This document shows positions 1-6,923 of a stretch of 64,000 bases of DNA, in pieces. The notes below the pieces were generated by a model that was not told where the DNA came from, searched no databases, and saw only the letters and a program-made list of their open reading frames with translations. Position 1 is the stretch's first letter. Each line of letters starts with the position of its first letter. A program made the position numbers and the translations under genes. Origin of the DNA: Mucilaginibacter gossypiicola (GTDB lineage: Bacteria > Bacteroidota > Bacteroidia > Sphingobacteriales > Sphingobacteriaceae). The stretch is from contig NZ_FOCL01000004.1 of assembly GCF_900110105.1 (NCBI RefSeq), positions 528,495-592,494 on the forward strand. The letters run 5' to 3'.

Positions 1-231
1 GAGTAGCTGTCTAACTTCTGTCTTGCTTTTCAATACATCCAGTTCATCTAAAAAAATACTGCCTTTATCAGCCTCCTGGAGGGTGGCTATGGTACGCATG
101 AGCGATGATTTACCGGCGCCATTAGGGCCAAGCAAGCCAAACATGCCGTTATTGAGGGTAAGCGAAACATCTTTTAAAGCATGCACGCCGTTGGCATAGG
201 TTTTAGATAGTGAGTTGATTACTAATTTCAT
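1..231 (-). CDS. ABC transporter ATP-binding protein, N-terminal part (cut by window edge)
   Basis: Only the first 77 residues are in the window; the gene continues past position 1. The ATG reads on the minus strand at 231. A Walker A motif GPNGAGKS is visible at residues 35-42, so this is an ABC ATPase that would energise a membrane transporter. It lies 17 nt downstream of the GIN-like protein gene and is the fifth gene of a minus-strand run that begins with another ABC ATPase at 3001, so the operon probably encodes two ABC modules. Its permease should lie outside the window. Family assignment is firm; substrate is unknown. Confidence 0.9.
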   Translation of the reverse strand, partial: MKLVINSLSKTYANGVHALKDVSLTLNNGMFGLLGPNGAGKSSLMRTIATLQEADKGSIFLDELDVLKSKTEVRQLL

Positions 232-248
232 GATTTGCTAAGTTTTGG

Positions 249-986
249 TCATTTATTGTTGCGGATCTTTCTTGTATTTCCGTTTAGGATAAGTTTGGCA
301 CTGTCGGCAAGTTTGTAGCTTATATTGCTGAGGCTGTCATCCTTGATCCATAAACGGCTTTTGTTCCGGATATCGAGATTGGTTTTACCGAATTGGTTGC
401 CTGTTTCAATAGATAGGTTTGAAGCGCTGCTACCGCTTTTGCCGATAATGGCATTTAATATATTGAACTTGTTGTTTTTTAGTAAGACGGTGGAGGCATG
501 GTCCTGGATAATATCGAGTTTATTTCCGCTGAAACCGCTGATAGTAGTAACGCGCCAGTTGAAGTCTTGTGCGGCTACCGTATCTATAATTTGAGCATCA
601 CCCGCCTTGTATTTTGCATCAGCGTAAAAGGCATCCAATTGCGGAAGGGATATGTACAAAACGTTTGGAGGTTGTACATTATGAAAGTTATCTTTAAACA
701 CTGCACGTATAAAGAGCGAATCGTGCCGTTGCTCAATTTTCATAAACTCCATAGCTTGAGGGGCGGCAAGCACCTTGAACGGGCCTTTTTCAAGCATAAT
801 GTTTATTGCTGTTGACGAACCGAGGTCAATAATTTTAAAGTTTTTGAAATTCAGGCTGCTGAAGCCATTGTAAGGGTTTTTGTACTCGCCTTTCAAATAT
901 TCTGCTTTCAGCTGAAAGTCATAGATCCCCACTGAAACTATGAGTAGTAACACCGCGGTAAGTAAAAATTTATTGCTTGTTTTCAT
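249..986 (-). CDS. Membrane-anchored or secreted GIN/DUF2807-like protein
   Basis: A 245-residue protein with one N-terminal hydrophobic segment (about residues 8-24) that could be a signal anchor. The rest consists of repeating short beta-strand patterns resembling the GIN domain (DUF2807, putative adhesin head) that is common in Bacteroidota. It starts inside the end of the GntR gene (17-nt overlap) and is followed 17 nt later by a second ABC ATPase, so it is co-transcribed with an ABC/GntR operon. GIN-type proteins often accompany such small regulators in this phylum (family knowledge). Its exact function, perhaps sensing or binding at the envelope, is not known. Confidence 0.7.
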   Translation of the reverse strand: MKTSNKFLLTAVLLLIVSVGIYDFQLKAEYLKGEYKNPYNGFSSLNFKNFKIIDLGSSTAINIMLEKGPFKVLAAPQAMEFMKIEQRHDSLFIRAVFKDNFHNVQPPNVLYISLPQLDAFYADAKYKAGDAQIIDTVAAQDFNWRVTTISGFSGNKLDIIQDHASTVLLKNNKFNILNAIIGKSGSSASNLSIETGNQFGKTNLDIRNKSRLWIKDDSLSNISYKLADSAKLILNGNTRKIRNNK

Positions 987-1377
987 CGTGGCTGGCCTGG
1001 TTTAGTTCATTATTTTGTTGTGCCTGAAAATTTTGATATTGCAGGCTGATCTCATCTATTGAAATACCCAACAGGTACATATTTTTAAAAAGTTCGGGCA
1101 GGTTTTGACGTACAAAGTTTTCTTTACGGTAAGCTTTTACTTTATCAAAACCGTCATCGGCCACAAATAAACCCAGGCCGCGTTTGTTATATATAATTTC
1201 GAGCCCCTGCAAAAATTCGTATGATCGCATAACCGTATTGGGGTTTACTTCCAGTTCTACAGCCATATCGCGTACCGATGGGATTTTTTGCCCGGCAGGC
1301 CATTTGCCCATCAGGATCTGATCGCTCACAAAAGCCGCTATCTGGAGGTATATCGCTTCGTTATCTTTAAATTCCAT
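970..1377 (-). CDS. GntR-family transcriptional regulator, YtrA type
   Basis: A 135-residue protein with a winged helix-turn-helix over about residues 8-75 (patterns KIPSVRDMA and NPNTVMRSYEFL) and only a short C-terminal tail. That length and architecture define the YtrA subfamily of GntR repressors, which normally control adjacent ABC transporter operons. It lies 12 nt after the ABC permease and overlaps the next gene by 17 nt. A dyad AGTGTA-N12-TACACT at 3007..3030, over the predicted operon start site, is a credible operator, so autoregulation is likely. The inducing ligand is unknown; in Bacilli YtrA answers to cell-wall antibiotics. Confidence 0.9.
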   Translation of the reverse strand: MEFKDNEAIYLQIAAFVSDQILMGKWPAGQKIPSVRDMAVELEVNPNTVMRSYEFLQGLEIIYNKRGLGLFVADDGFDKVKAYRKENFVRQNLPELFKNMYLLGISIDEISLQYQNFQAQQNNELNQASHDENKQ

Positions 1378-1389
1378 TATCGTCTTTTT

Positions 1390-2160
1390 TTAAGCCTGTT
1401 TTTCCTTGAGTTTAAAATATGCCGCTATCCAAAACAGCAGTGATATAAGGGGGACTACAATAAAAACCCAGGCAGATTGCTGTGCATTTAAACCAACGGA
1501 GTAAAAGTTTATGCCATCCTGGAAATTCAGAAATGAAAAAGGCATTACCGGTTTGATAGGCCTGCCAACAATAAATCTTACAAATACAGTATTCACAAGG
1601 ATTAGCAGCGCATAAAAAATAAAGAAACTGAACCCTGTTTTTATGAAATGTAGTTTTTCGAACCGGATTGCTCCGTATAACGTGACGGAATGCAGGAATG
1701 AAAATAACATCATCACCAGCACAAATTTATCCTGAAACAACGACAGTATTTCACTTTGGTGCCCGGGCCAGGGTTTTAGATTCATCAGTATAAATAATAC
1801 CAGGTAAAAAACGCCTGTATAAACCAACAGAAATATAATGTACGAATAGATCCAGCTAACCATAAATTTCTCGAGTTGCGATGCAGGCAGGGTTAGTATC
1901 GGAATAGCCCTTCGTTTGTCGCCCAGGTCAGCAAAAATGGTGCTTGTAAATAATGGCCCTGCTATCAAAATAAGCACCCCGAATATGGCCATCTGAAAAC
2001 CTGCATCTACCGGGCCGGGAATCATGTAAAATATAAACGAGCCGCCAAGCAGAAATACCCCCGCTAAAACCGACGCTGACATTAAATAGGTGCGGTAATG
2101 CTCTACGGTGTGTTTCATGAACAGCAGGCCAAAGCGTTTTAAATTGAAATAGTTATGCAT
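1390..2160 (-). CDS. ABC transporter permease subunit
   Basis: A 256-residue, very hydrophobic protein with about six membrane-spanning stretches (for example around residues 25-50, 57-75, 100-127, 137-155, 172-195 and 228-248). It overlaps the preceding ABC ATPase gene by 8 nt, indicating translational coupling and a cognate ATPase-permease pair in the cytoplasmic membrane. The loop sequence KRRAIPILTLPAS after the second helix resembles ABC-2 type export permeases. The substrate cannot be told from sequence; the YtrA-like context makes envelope stress or antibiotic export one possibility. Confidence 0.85.
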   Translation of the reverse strand: MHNYFNLKRFGLLFMKHTVEHYRTYLMSASVLAGVFLLGGSFIFYMIPGPVDAGFQMAIFGVLILIAGPLFTSTIFADLGDKRRAIPILTLPASQLEKFMVSWIYSYIIFLLVYTGVFYLVLFILMNLKPWPGHQSEILSLFQDKFVLVMMLFSFLHSVTLYGAIRFEKLHFIKTGFSFFIFYALLILVNTVFVRFIVGRPIKPVMPFSFLNFQDGINFYSVGLNAQQSAWVFIVVPLISLLFWIAAYFKLKEKQA

Positions 2161-3001
2161 GGTTTGTAGTTGGTTTTAGTACGTTTAATAATTTGCTGCT
2201 GTTGGTTGTTGTGGCATTAAACAATAATTCAAGGTCCATTTTACCGTATTTACCTGCTGTGTTTTGTACAATAGCATACTTGCCCATGAGGGTATCTTCT
2301 TCATATAATACATTCATTCCTGTAAGGTCTTTGAACACGCCGAAAAACAATTTATCGGTAAGCTCATCTACAGTATTTTCTATCACTATGCGGTGGTCAT
2401 CTAAAATCAAAATCGTGTCAATGAGGCTATCCAGGTCTCTCACCTGGTGGGTTGAAATAATAATGCAGCGTTCTTCATTTAAAACCGATGCAATCAATTT
2501 TCTGAATTGCACCTTTGATGGAATGTCAAGCCCGTTGGTAGGTTCATCAAGTATCAGTACGCCTGTATTTGTTGCCAGTCCGAAGGCGATGATCAACTTT
2601 TTTTGCTGCCCGTATGACATTTTGGTCATCAACAAATCAGGATCAATGTCCAATATTTTGAGGTAGCTGTAAAAATCAGTAATGCTGAAAGCTGGGTAGA
2701 AGCTGGCCGTCCGTTCCAGAAATTGCCCGGGTGTTAATGCAGGCACATAAACCTCTTCGGCAATAAAATAAAGGTTTTGCAAGGTAGATACTAATCGTTT
2801 TGAGCTTTCTGTTCCGTTAATAAGACATTTGCCCGATTGCGGAAAGGCTAAACCTGCGATATTTTTAAGTAGGGTTGATTTACCTGCGCCATTTTTACCC
2901 AGCAAGCCATAAATGTGCCCCGCCTTTAATGAAAGGTTCAGATTTTTAAACAGTGGCTTTTTGCTGTCGTAGCAGAAATTCAAATTAGTTATCTGAATCA
3001 T
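2153..3001 (-). CDS. ABC transporter ATP-binding protein
   Basis: A 282-residue complete ABC ATPase. The Walker A motif GKNGAGKS is at residues 35-42, a degenerate signature SYGQQ at 129-133, Walker B VLILDEP at 148-154 and the H-loop STHQ at 183-186. It is the promoter-proximal gene of the operon ATPase-permease-GntR-GIN protein-second ATPase. The start at 3001 sits about 24 nt downstream of a predicted transcription start that is covered by a YtrA-like operator. It powers the partner permease encoded at 1390..2160. Family assignment is secure; direction is probably export. Confidence 0.93.
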   Translation of the reverse strand: MIQITNLNFCYDSKKPLFKNLNLSLKAGHIYGLLGKNGAGKSTLLKNIAGLAFPQSGKCLINGTESSKRLVSTLQNLYFIAEEVYVPALTPGQFLERTASFYPAFSITDFYSYLKILDIDPDLLMTKMSYGQQKKLIIAFGLATNTGVLILDEPTNGLDIPSKVQFRKLIASVLNEERCIIISTHQVRDLDSLIDTILILDDHRIVIENTVDELTDKLFFGVFKDLTGMNVLYEEDTLMGKYAIVQNTAGKYGKMDLELLFNATTTNSSKLLNVLKPTTNHA

Positions 3002-3006
3002 GGTTT

Positions 3007-3030
3007 AGTGTATTAGTGTGGTAGTACACT
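3007..3030 (-). promoter_or_regulatory. Predicted YtrA-type GntR operator
   Basis: A perfect 6-bp dyad AGTGTA-N12-TACACT. It lies between the predicted -7 box (3032..3039) and the start codon of the ABC ATPase at 3001, thus over the expected transcription start. From memory, the Bacillus YtrA operator has the same half-sites with a spacer of about 13. The operon itself encodes a YtrA-type regulator, so repression by that protein is the simplest reading. Confidence 0.7.
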
Positions 3031-3031
3031 G

Positions 3032-3062
3032 CAAATGTAATTAAACATTTTTAAAATGCAAG
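3032..3062 (-). promoter_or_regulatory. Bacteroidota-type promoter of the ABC/GntR operon
   Basis: On the minus strand TACATTTG (3039 to 3032) matches the -7 consensus TAnnTTTG. CTTG (3062 to 3059) is a near match to the -33 TTTG box with a 19-nt spacer. It points at the gene starting at 3001. Confidence 0.65.
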
Positions 3063-3124
3063 CGATATTTTTTTATTGGGAGAGGTTCGTGAAAACTAAT
3101 TATTCCCTTAACAGTTAATAAGAT

Positions 3125-3316
3125 ATGTCAAAGAAAAGAACCATGCCAAACGAACCAGATGAGATGCCGGTAAATCCGGAGCGGCCGGAGATCAGGCAGC
3201 CTACAGATCCGGGAGAACCGGAAATGCCCGAAGAGGCACCTGAAAATATCCCGAATGAAATTCCCGATACCGAACCAGGTGAGCCAGAGGTTGACCCCGA
3301 TGAGTTTGAAAAGTAA
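3125..3316 (+). CDS. Small acidic Pro/Glu-rich protein
   Basis: A 63-residue protein after a basic start (MSKKR), made mainly of Pro, Glu, Asp and Asn in short repeats such as PGEPE, EMPEE and DPDEFEK. There is no signal peptide, membrane segment or cysteine. It should be intrinsically disordered and strongly acidic. It is monocistronic between the divergent ABC operon and exonuclease III. No function can be assigned; the biased composition and a clean ATG support a real gene, but this is not proven. Confidence 0.5.
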   Translation: MSKKRTMPNEPDEMPVNPERPEIRQPTDPGEPEMPEEAPENIPNEIPDTEPGEPEVDPDEFEK

Positions 3317-3424
3317 GAGGGGGGATATTAATTATAGTCATTGCAATCAAGCGTTTGCGTGAGTGGCTGCGCTTTTGTATTTTATAAAGAGGGGGTATAT
3401 AACCTAAACTGCTTAAATTGCATC

Positions 3425-4207
3425 ATGAAAATAGCTACGTATAACGTAAATGGGGTAAATGGCCGTTTGCCGGTTTTGCTCCGCTGGCTACAAGAAACCA
3501 CCCCGGATGTTGCCTGTTTGCAGGAACTTAAAGCCCCACAGGAAAACTTCCCCGAACAGGCTATTCTTGATGCCGGTTATAAAGCCATTTGGCACGGACA
3601 AAAAAGCTGGAACGGTGTAGCCATACTGGCAAAAGCAGATAAACAAATTACTGAAGTTTGCAGGGCGCTTCCCGGCGACCCTACAGATGAACATAGCCGA
3701 TATATTGAAGCTATTGTTGATGGTATTACCGTTGGCTGTCTTTACCTGCCTAACGGAAACCCCGCGCCCGGGCCTAAGTTTGATTATAAACTGGGCTGGT
3801 TTGAACGTTTGAAAATCCACGCGGCCGGTTTGCTTGCTGCCGATAAACCAGTTGTGTTAACCGGCGATTATAATGTAATGCCAACCGAGCTTGATGCTTA
3901 TAAGCCGGAGCGCTGGGTAAATGACGCCCTATTTCGTCCTGAAACCCGCGAGGCTTTTAAAACACTGGTAGAACAGGGATGGACGGATGCCATCCGCAAA
4001 CTATATCCTACCGAGGTAATTTATACCTTCTTCGATTATTTCCGCGATGCTTACGGTCGCAATGCCGGTTTACGTATCGATCATTTTTTGCTGAGCCCTC
4101 ACCTTGAAAAACGGCTTGTAGCTGCCGGGGTAAACCGGGATGTACGTGGCTGGGAAAAAACGAGTGATCATGCGCCTGTATGGATTGAGTTGAAAGATGC
4201 TGAATGA
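3425..4207 (+). CDS. xth: Exodeoxyribonuclease III
   Basis: A 260-residue member of the AP endonuclease/exonuclease-phosphatase superfamily (ExoIII), which cuts DNA at abasic sites and removes 3' blocks in base excision repair. It starts MKIATYNVNGVNGRL, as ExoIII proteins do; longer in-frame starts further upstream were discarded because the extra residues do not fit the family. Catalytic positions are Asn7 region, Glu34 in LQELK, Asp148 and Asn150 in GDYN, and Asp248-His249 in the C-terminal SDH motif. Length is normal. It is cytoplasmic, alone on its strand, and followed by palindromic repeats. Confidence 0.95.
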   Translation: MKIATYNVNGVNGRLPVLLRWLQETTPDVACLQELKAPQENFPEQAILDAGYKAIWHGQKSWNGVAILAKADKQITEVCRALPGDPTDEHSRYIEAIVDGITVGCLYLPNGNPAPGPKFDYKLGWFERLKIHAAGLLAADKPVVLTGDYNVMPTELDAYKPERWVNDALFRPETREAFKTLVEQGWTDAIRKLYPTEVIYTFFDYFRDAYGRNAGLRIDHFLLSPHLEKRLVAAGVNRDVRGWEKTSDHAPVWIELKDAE

Positions 4208-4233
4208 TTTACATATTGAATATAGAATAGAAT

Positions 4234-4471
4234 TGTCATCCTGAGTGAGAGAAAATCGGGATCTATAAAGGCGAGATGACATTTGGTGTGGAAGGGCTGT
4301 CACCCTGAGCCTGTCGAAGGGTCGCGCTCAGAAGCCCTACCCGCTATGCTTCGACTGGCTCAGCATGACACCTATTTTTTAGTCATGTCATGGGTAGGAA
4401 CGAAGGGTCTTCTTCACTACGTATGGCAGCTCTACAAATTGAAGAAGATTCTTCGTTTTCGCTCAGAATGA
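4234..4471. repeat. Palindromic intergenic repeat cluster (GTCATCCTGAG type)
   Basis: A stretch of nested inverted repeats. Arms at 4299..4319 and 4349..4369 (GTCACCCTGAGCC against GGCTCAGCATGAC, 18 of 21 positions pairing) are flanked by related half sites GTCATCCTGAG at 4234 and CTCAGAATGAC near 4456. Such REP-like elements are scattered between genes in Sphingobacteriaceae. A short reading frame inside (4283..4471) is an artefact of the repeat. Confidence 0.75.
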
Positions 4472-4501
4472 CGGACACTTTGGGATAGGAGCGAAGGAGC
4501 A

Positions 4502-5113
4502 TTACCTCCTCATACCAATATTTTCATGCACCCATTTAACCTCTTCTTCCGGTGTAACTTTATCTACGGTACTGCTTACCCTGCTAAATGTAGCCGCAGG
4601 AAAATCATAAGGTTTGCTATCATCAAAAAACGGGCCTACAACGCCTAATATCCATACGTATTCGGTAGCCCAGTGGGGTGGGTTTACCCGGTACTTAAAT
4701 ACCTCGTAATGTATAAAGTTGCCTCGCCCGTTAAGATCAATAGTAACCCGTTTAATGTATTCAATTTCGTCGGGACAGGCATCCAGTTCGGTAGGGAACT
4801 CCAACCATTGGGCCAATGAGCTTTCCGCCCCTTTAATTAGTGTATGGTATTCTTCGGGAAAGAGGTGTAGTTCACCAAGTTCCCTCAAATATAAAAAGGT
4901 ATCATAGCGGGTAAGCAGGTTTTGGGCGAAGGGCAAAACATCTTCGGCGGTTAGGCCTGCAGCGGATTCTGCCTTTTTATAAAGTGGCAAAATCCTTGCC
5001 GATCGTTCTAACTCAAGTTTCTTCTTTTTCTTCTTGACATCAAATAACCTGAAAGCCGCAAACGCTATTATGAAAACGATAATGGTGATTACAATAAGGG
5101 TAGTTATATCCAT
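4502..5113 (-). CDS. Membrane-anchored protein of unknown function
   Basis: A 203-residue protein with one N-terminal transmembrane helix (residues about 4-25) followed by a Lys-rich stretch (KKKKKK) and an otherwise soluble domain, so it is probably anchored in the inner membrane with the soluble part in the cytoplasm. I see no known catalytic motif; the C-terminal half is rich in Trp and Tyr. It is a single gene, transcribed towards the repeat cluster. I do not recognise the family. Confidence 0.65.
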   Translation of the reverse strand: MDITTLIVITIIVFIIAFAAFRLFDVKKKKKKLELERSARILPLYKKAESAAGLTAEDVLPFAQNLLTRYDTFLYLRELGELHLFPEEYHTLIKGAESSLAQWLEFPTELDACPDEIEYIKRVTIDLNGRGNFIHYEVFKYRVNPPHWATEYVWILGVVGPFFDDSKPYDFPAATFSRVSSTVDKVTPEEEVKWVHENIGMRR

Positions 5114-5248
5114 AATGGTATGAATGTAAGCTTTTGTGTCGAATTGTAAAGATTGGCAAAAAAATGAATGCCAATGTAGCTATCCCTCCATTTTTAAGCT
5201 CATTTCGCCGCGATATAGCCACATTTTAACGAAAAATGAATTTATTTA

Positions 5249-5278
5249 TATAATTTCTATAGAATTAGTAGTATTTAT
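5249..5278 (-). promoter_or_regulatory. Dyad-containing motif shared with 61865..61894
   Basis: Read on the minus strand, these 30 bases match 61865..61894 (plus strand) at 26 positions. The core is CTACTAAnTnTATAGA (minus strand of 5256..5271), which contains the imperfect dyad CTA-N2-AA-N-TT-N2-TAG. It occupies the place of the -33 box upstream of the -7 box at 5291. It is probably a binding site for a dimeric regulator; the protein is unknown. Confidence 0.6.
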
Positions 5279-5290
5279 CAAATCTTTTTT

Positions 5291-5298
5291 TACATTTG
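5291..5298 (+). promoter_or_regulatory. Predicted -7 promoter box of the Cys-leader/FGE transcription unit
   Basis: TACATTTG fits the Bacteroidota -7 consensus TAnnTTTG. No TTTG-like -33 box is found 18-21 nt upstream; the shared 30-bp motif lies there instead, suggesting activator-dependent or otherwise regulated initiation. The expected start is near 5305, about 40 nt before the leader ORF. Confidence 0.55.
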
Positions 5299-5346
5299 CC
5301 TCAGAAAAATTAATCACAATAATCAAATCACTTAAAAGCACCCACC

Positions 5347-5442
5347 ATGCAACCCGAACTTTTACCTAAATACGGCTTTGCTGATAACCAGTTAACTGCT
5401 GCTGCTTTTACTCCTTGTTGTTATTCTTGTTGCTGCTGTTAA
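5347..5442 (+). CDS. Leader peptide ending in clustered cysteines
   Basis: A 31-codon ORF whose last nine residues are PCCYSCCCC (six Cys). It begins about 40 nt after a predicted transcription start and precedes an operon of two tiny membrane proteins, a hydroxylase-like protein and an FGE; the sulfatase locus follows. There is no signal peptide or other domain. The stop codon forms the 5' arm of a small stem (5440..5452). Runs of Cys codons in leaders are known in mycobacteria as cysteine-responsive attenuators; a similar role here is inference. Part of the composition comes from a GCT/TGT-rich stretch, so chance cannot be fully excluded, but two similar mini-ORFs occur at 61.9-62.2 kb. Confidence 0.6.
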   Translation: MQPELLPKYGFADNQLTAAAFTPCCYSCCCC

Positions 5443-5490
5443 GGCTGCCTTACCAGGGTTAATCCCTTCTCTATAACGGTGCGTTGACCC
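5440..5490 (+). promoter_or_regulatory. Possible leader RNA hairpins after the Cys codons
   Basis: Directly at the leader stop codon TAAGG-CTG-CCTTA (5440..5452) can fold. GGGTTAA (5456..5462) can pair with TTGACCC (5484..5490) with one G-U pair, competing with a smaller AGGG/CCCT hairpin. About 150 nt of untranslated RNA follow before the next gene at 5598, with no strong U-tract terminator. Any attenuator mechanism is therefore hypothetical. Confidence 0.35.
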
Positions 5491-5597
5491 GCCCGGAATC
5501 CCAGATTTTTCAATTCATCACATTATTTAACGGGCATTGCTGCTTTGTGCGGATTGCTATGCACTGCCTGCATGTTTAATCACTTAATAAGTTCATT

Positions 5598-5774
5598 ATG
5601 ACCATTAACGACGTTTCCCTAATCGGGAAAAAGGTGTTGGTAGGTGTTATAGTAACCCTCATACCTTTTGTTATCATTTTCGGTGGGCTGTGGCTTGGCC
5701 GTAAACTATTGGAAAAAGGCCCTGCAGCTAAGACGGCACAAATTGTTCAACCCTCAAACAGCTTCCCGTTATGA
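5598..5774 (+). CDS. Small single-span membrane protein
   Basis: A 58-residue protein with one strongly hydrophobic helix (about residues 13-34) and a basic segment GRKLLEKG after it, so it is likely an inner-membrane micro-protein with a short cytoplasmic C-terminus. Its TGA overlaps the ATG of the next gene (ATGA at 5771..5774), which shows translational coupling and supports reality. It is the first gene after the Cys leader peptide. Function unknown; its place next to a membrane-bound hydroxylase suggests an accessory subunit, but that is a guess. Confidence 0.65.
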   Translation: MTINDVSLIGKKVLVGVIVTLIPFVIIFGGLWLGRKLLEKGPAAKTAQIVQPSNSFPL

Positions 5775-5965
5775 AATTAGAGCAGGCAACTAAGGTACAG
5801 ATAGCAAAAAATGCTTTGCTGAGCCTTTTTCTGTACATATTACCCATCGTGCTCATGTTTGCAACTTTTGCCATTACCGGCCAACGCCCCTGGGAAAAGA
5901 AACAACAGCATAAACAGCAAACAACCTCAAAAAGTAAAACTGTAAACCCTCAAGACAATGATTGA
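5771..5965 (+). CDS. Small single-span membrane protein
   Basis: A 64-residue protein with one transmembrane helix (about residues 16-37) and a polar Gln/Lys-rich tail (KKQQHKQQTTSKSK). It overlaps the preceding micro-protein by 4 nt and the following hydroxylase gene by 8 nt, so all three are coupled. No family recognised. The paired micro-proteins and the integral membrane hydroxylase may form one complex (inference from spacing only). Confidence 0.65.
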   Translation: MKLEQATKVQIAKNALLSLFLYILPIVLMFATFAITGQRPWEKKQQHKQQTTSKSKTVNPQDND

Positions 5966-6923
5966 TCAGATAAAGCAAATAATAGAAAACCTTAACGGCT
6001 ATGGCTTTTCCGTTTTGGTGTTGGTACTCGGTGTACTGGAATTTTCATTTGGCCTATATAAAAAACGCTGGAACAAAAATGAAAAATGGGTGGATATCGC
6101 CTGCTTTACCATCCCTAAACTGGTAGTGAGACCGCTGGTAGCATACTACAGCTTATTGGTATTACCGGCTGTATTCCCCCTTTTAAAAAACACTTTCGGT
6201 TGGGTTCCCTTTTTCTGGGGATGCGCCATCATAGCCGTTGCCGATGATCTTACCCAATACTGGTACCACCGTCTGCATCACCAGGTGCCATGGTTGTGGC
6301 GTTTCCACCGTACGCACCACTCGGCATCGTACATGGGTATGGCCATGGCCAGCAGGCAAAATATCATTTATACCATCTTCTTTTCGCAAACCTATTTAAC
6401 TGCGGCATTAGTTTACCTTGGTTTAGGGATTCCGGCTTTGGTAGTAAAAGGTATTAAAGGTACCATTACTACACTGGCGCATTCAAGTATTCCATGGGAT
6501 AAGCCGTTTTATCAATATAAAATATTACACCCGCTTGCCTGGATACTGGAACGCACCATTTCAACTCCGGCTACACACCACGCGCATCATGCTGCTACTA
6601 CCGATGATGGGGTAGGCTATTACAAAGGCAACTTTGGTAACATGTTTTTTTGGTGGGATATCATTTTCGGTACGGCCCATATCTCGCGCCAATACCCTAA
6701 AGCATATGGCATTTCACATTATGAAGGTGATCAATGGTATGCACAACTGGCCTGGCCTTTATTTAAATCAAAAGTACCCGGAAGTGAGCTTGCTGCTGAT
6801 GGCCCTATGGTTAAAGATGATGTGCCTTTGCAGCCTCATCAATACTACAGACCTGATGTTACAGTTGAGCCTGAAGCTGAACAGGTTGATACAGACTTTC
6901 AATTACAACCTGTTAAAGCGTAA
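5958..6923 (+). CDS. Sterol desaturase/fatty acid hydroxylase superfamily protein
   Basis: A 321-residue integral membrane di-iron enzyme candidate. Histidine boxes are visible as HRLHH and HRTHH (about residues 105-122) and THHAHH (about residue 206), the hallmark of the FA_hydroxylase family, which uses oxygen to hydroxylate or desaturate lipid chains. Several hydrophobic segments surround them. Its stop overlaps the FGE start by one base (TAATG). Why a lipid hydroxylase is coupled to a sulfatase-activating enzyme is unclear; both need oxygen. The substrate could be a membrane lipid, perhaps a sulfonolipid, but nothing in the sequence shows this. Confidence 0.88.
   Translation: MIDQIKQIIENLNGYGFSVLVLVLGVLEFSFGLYKKRWNKNEKWVDIACFTIPKLVVRPLVAYYSLLVLPAVFPLLKNTFGWVPFFWGCAIIAVADDLTQYWYHRLHHQVPWLWRFHRTHHSASYMGMAMASRQNIIYTIFFSQTYLTAALVYLGLGIPALVVKGIKGTITTLAHSSIPWDKPFYQYKILHPLAWILERTISTPATHHAHHAATTDDGVGYYKGNFGNMFFWWDIIFGTAHISRQYPKAYGISHYEGDQWYAQLAWPLFKSKVPGSELAADGPMVKDDVPLQPHQYYRPDVTVEPEAEQVDTDFQLQPVKA

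Noticed and set aside
4283..4471. Short plus-strand reading frame
   Set aside because: It is made of the palindromic repeat cluster and has no protein-like composition.
5347..5442. Leader ORF as pure trinucleotide-repeat artefact
   Set aside because: Codons mix TGT and TGC with TAT and TCT between them, and independent Cys-ended ORFs exist at 62 kb with the same promoter motif; still kept at moderate confidence.
5443..5597. Riboswitch (for example SAM-type) between the leader ORF and the first gene
   Set aside because: I could not recognise a conserved riboswitch core; only small stems are visible.
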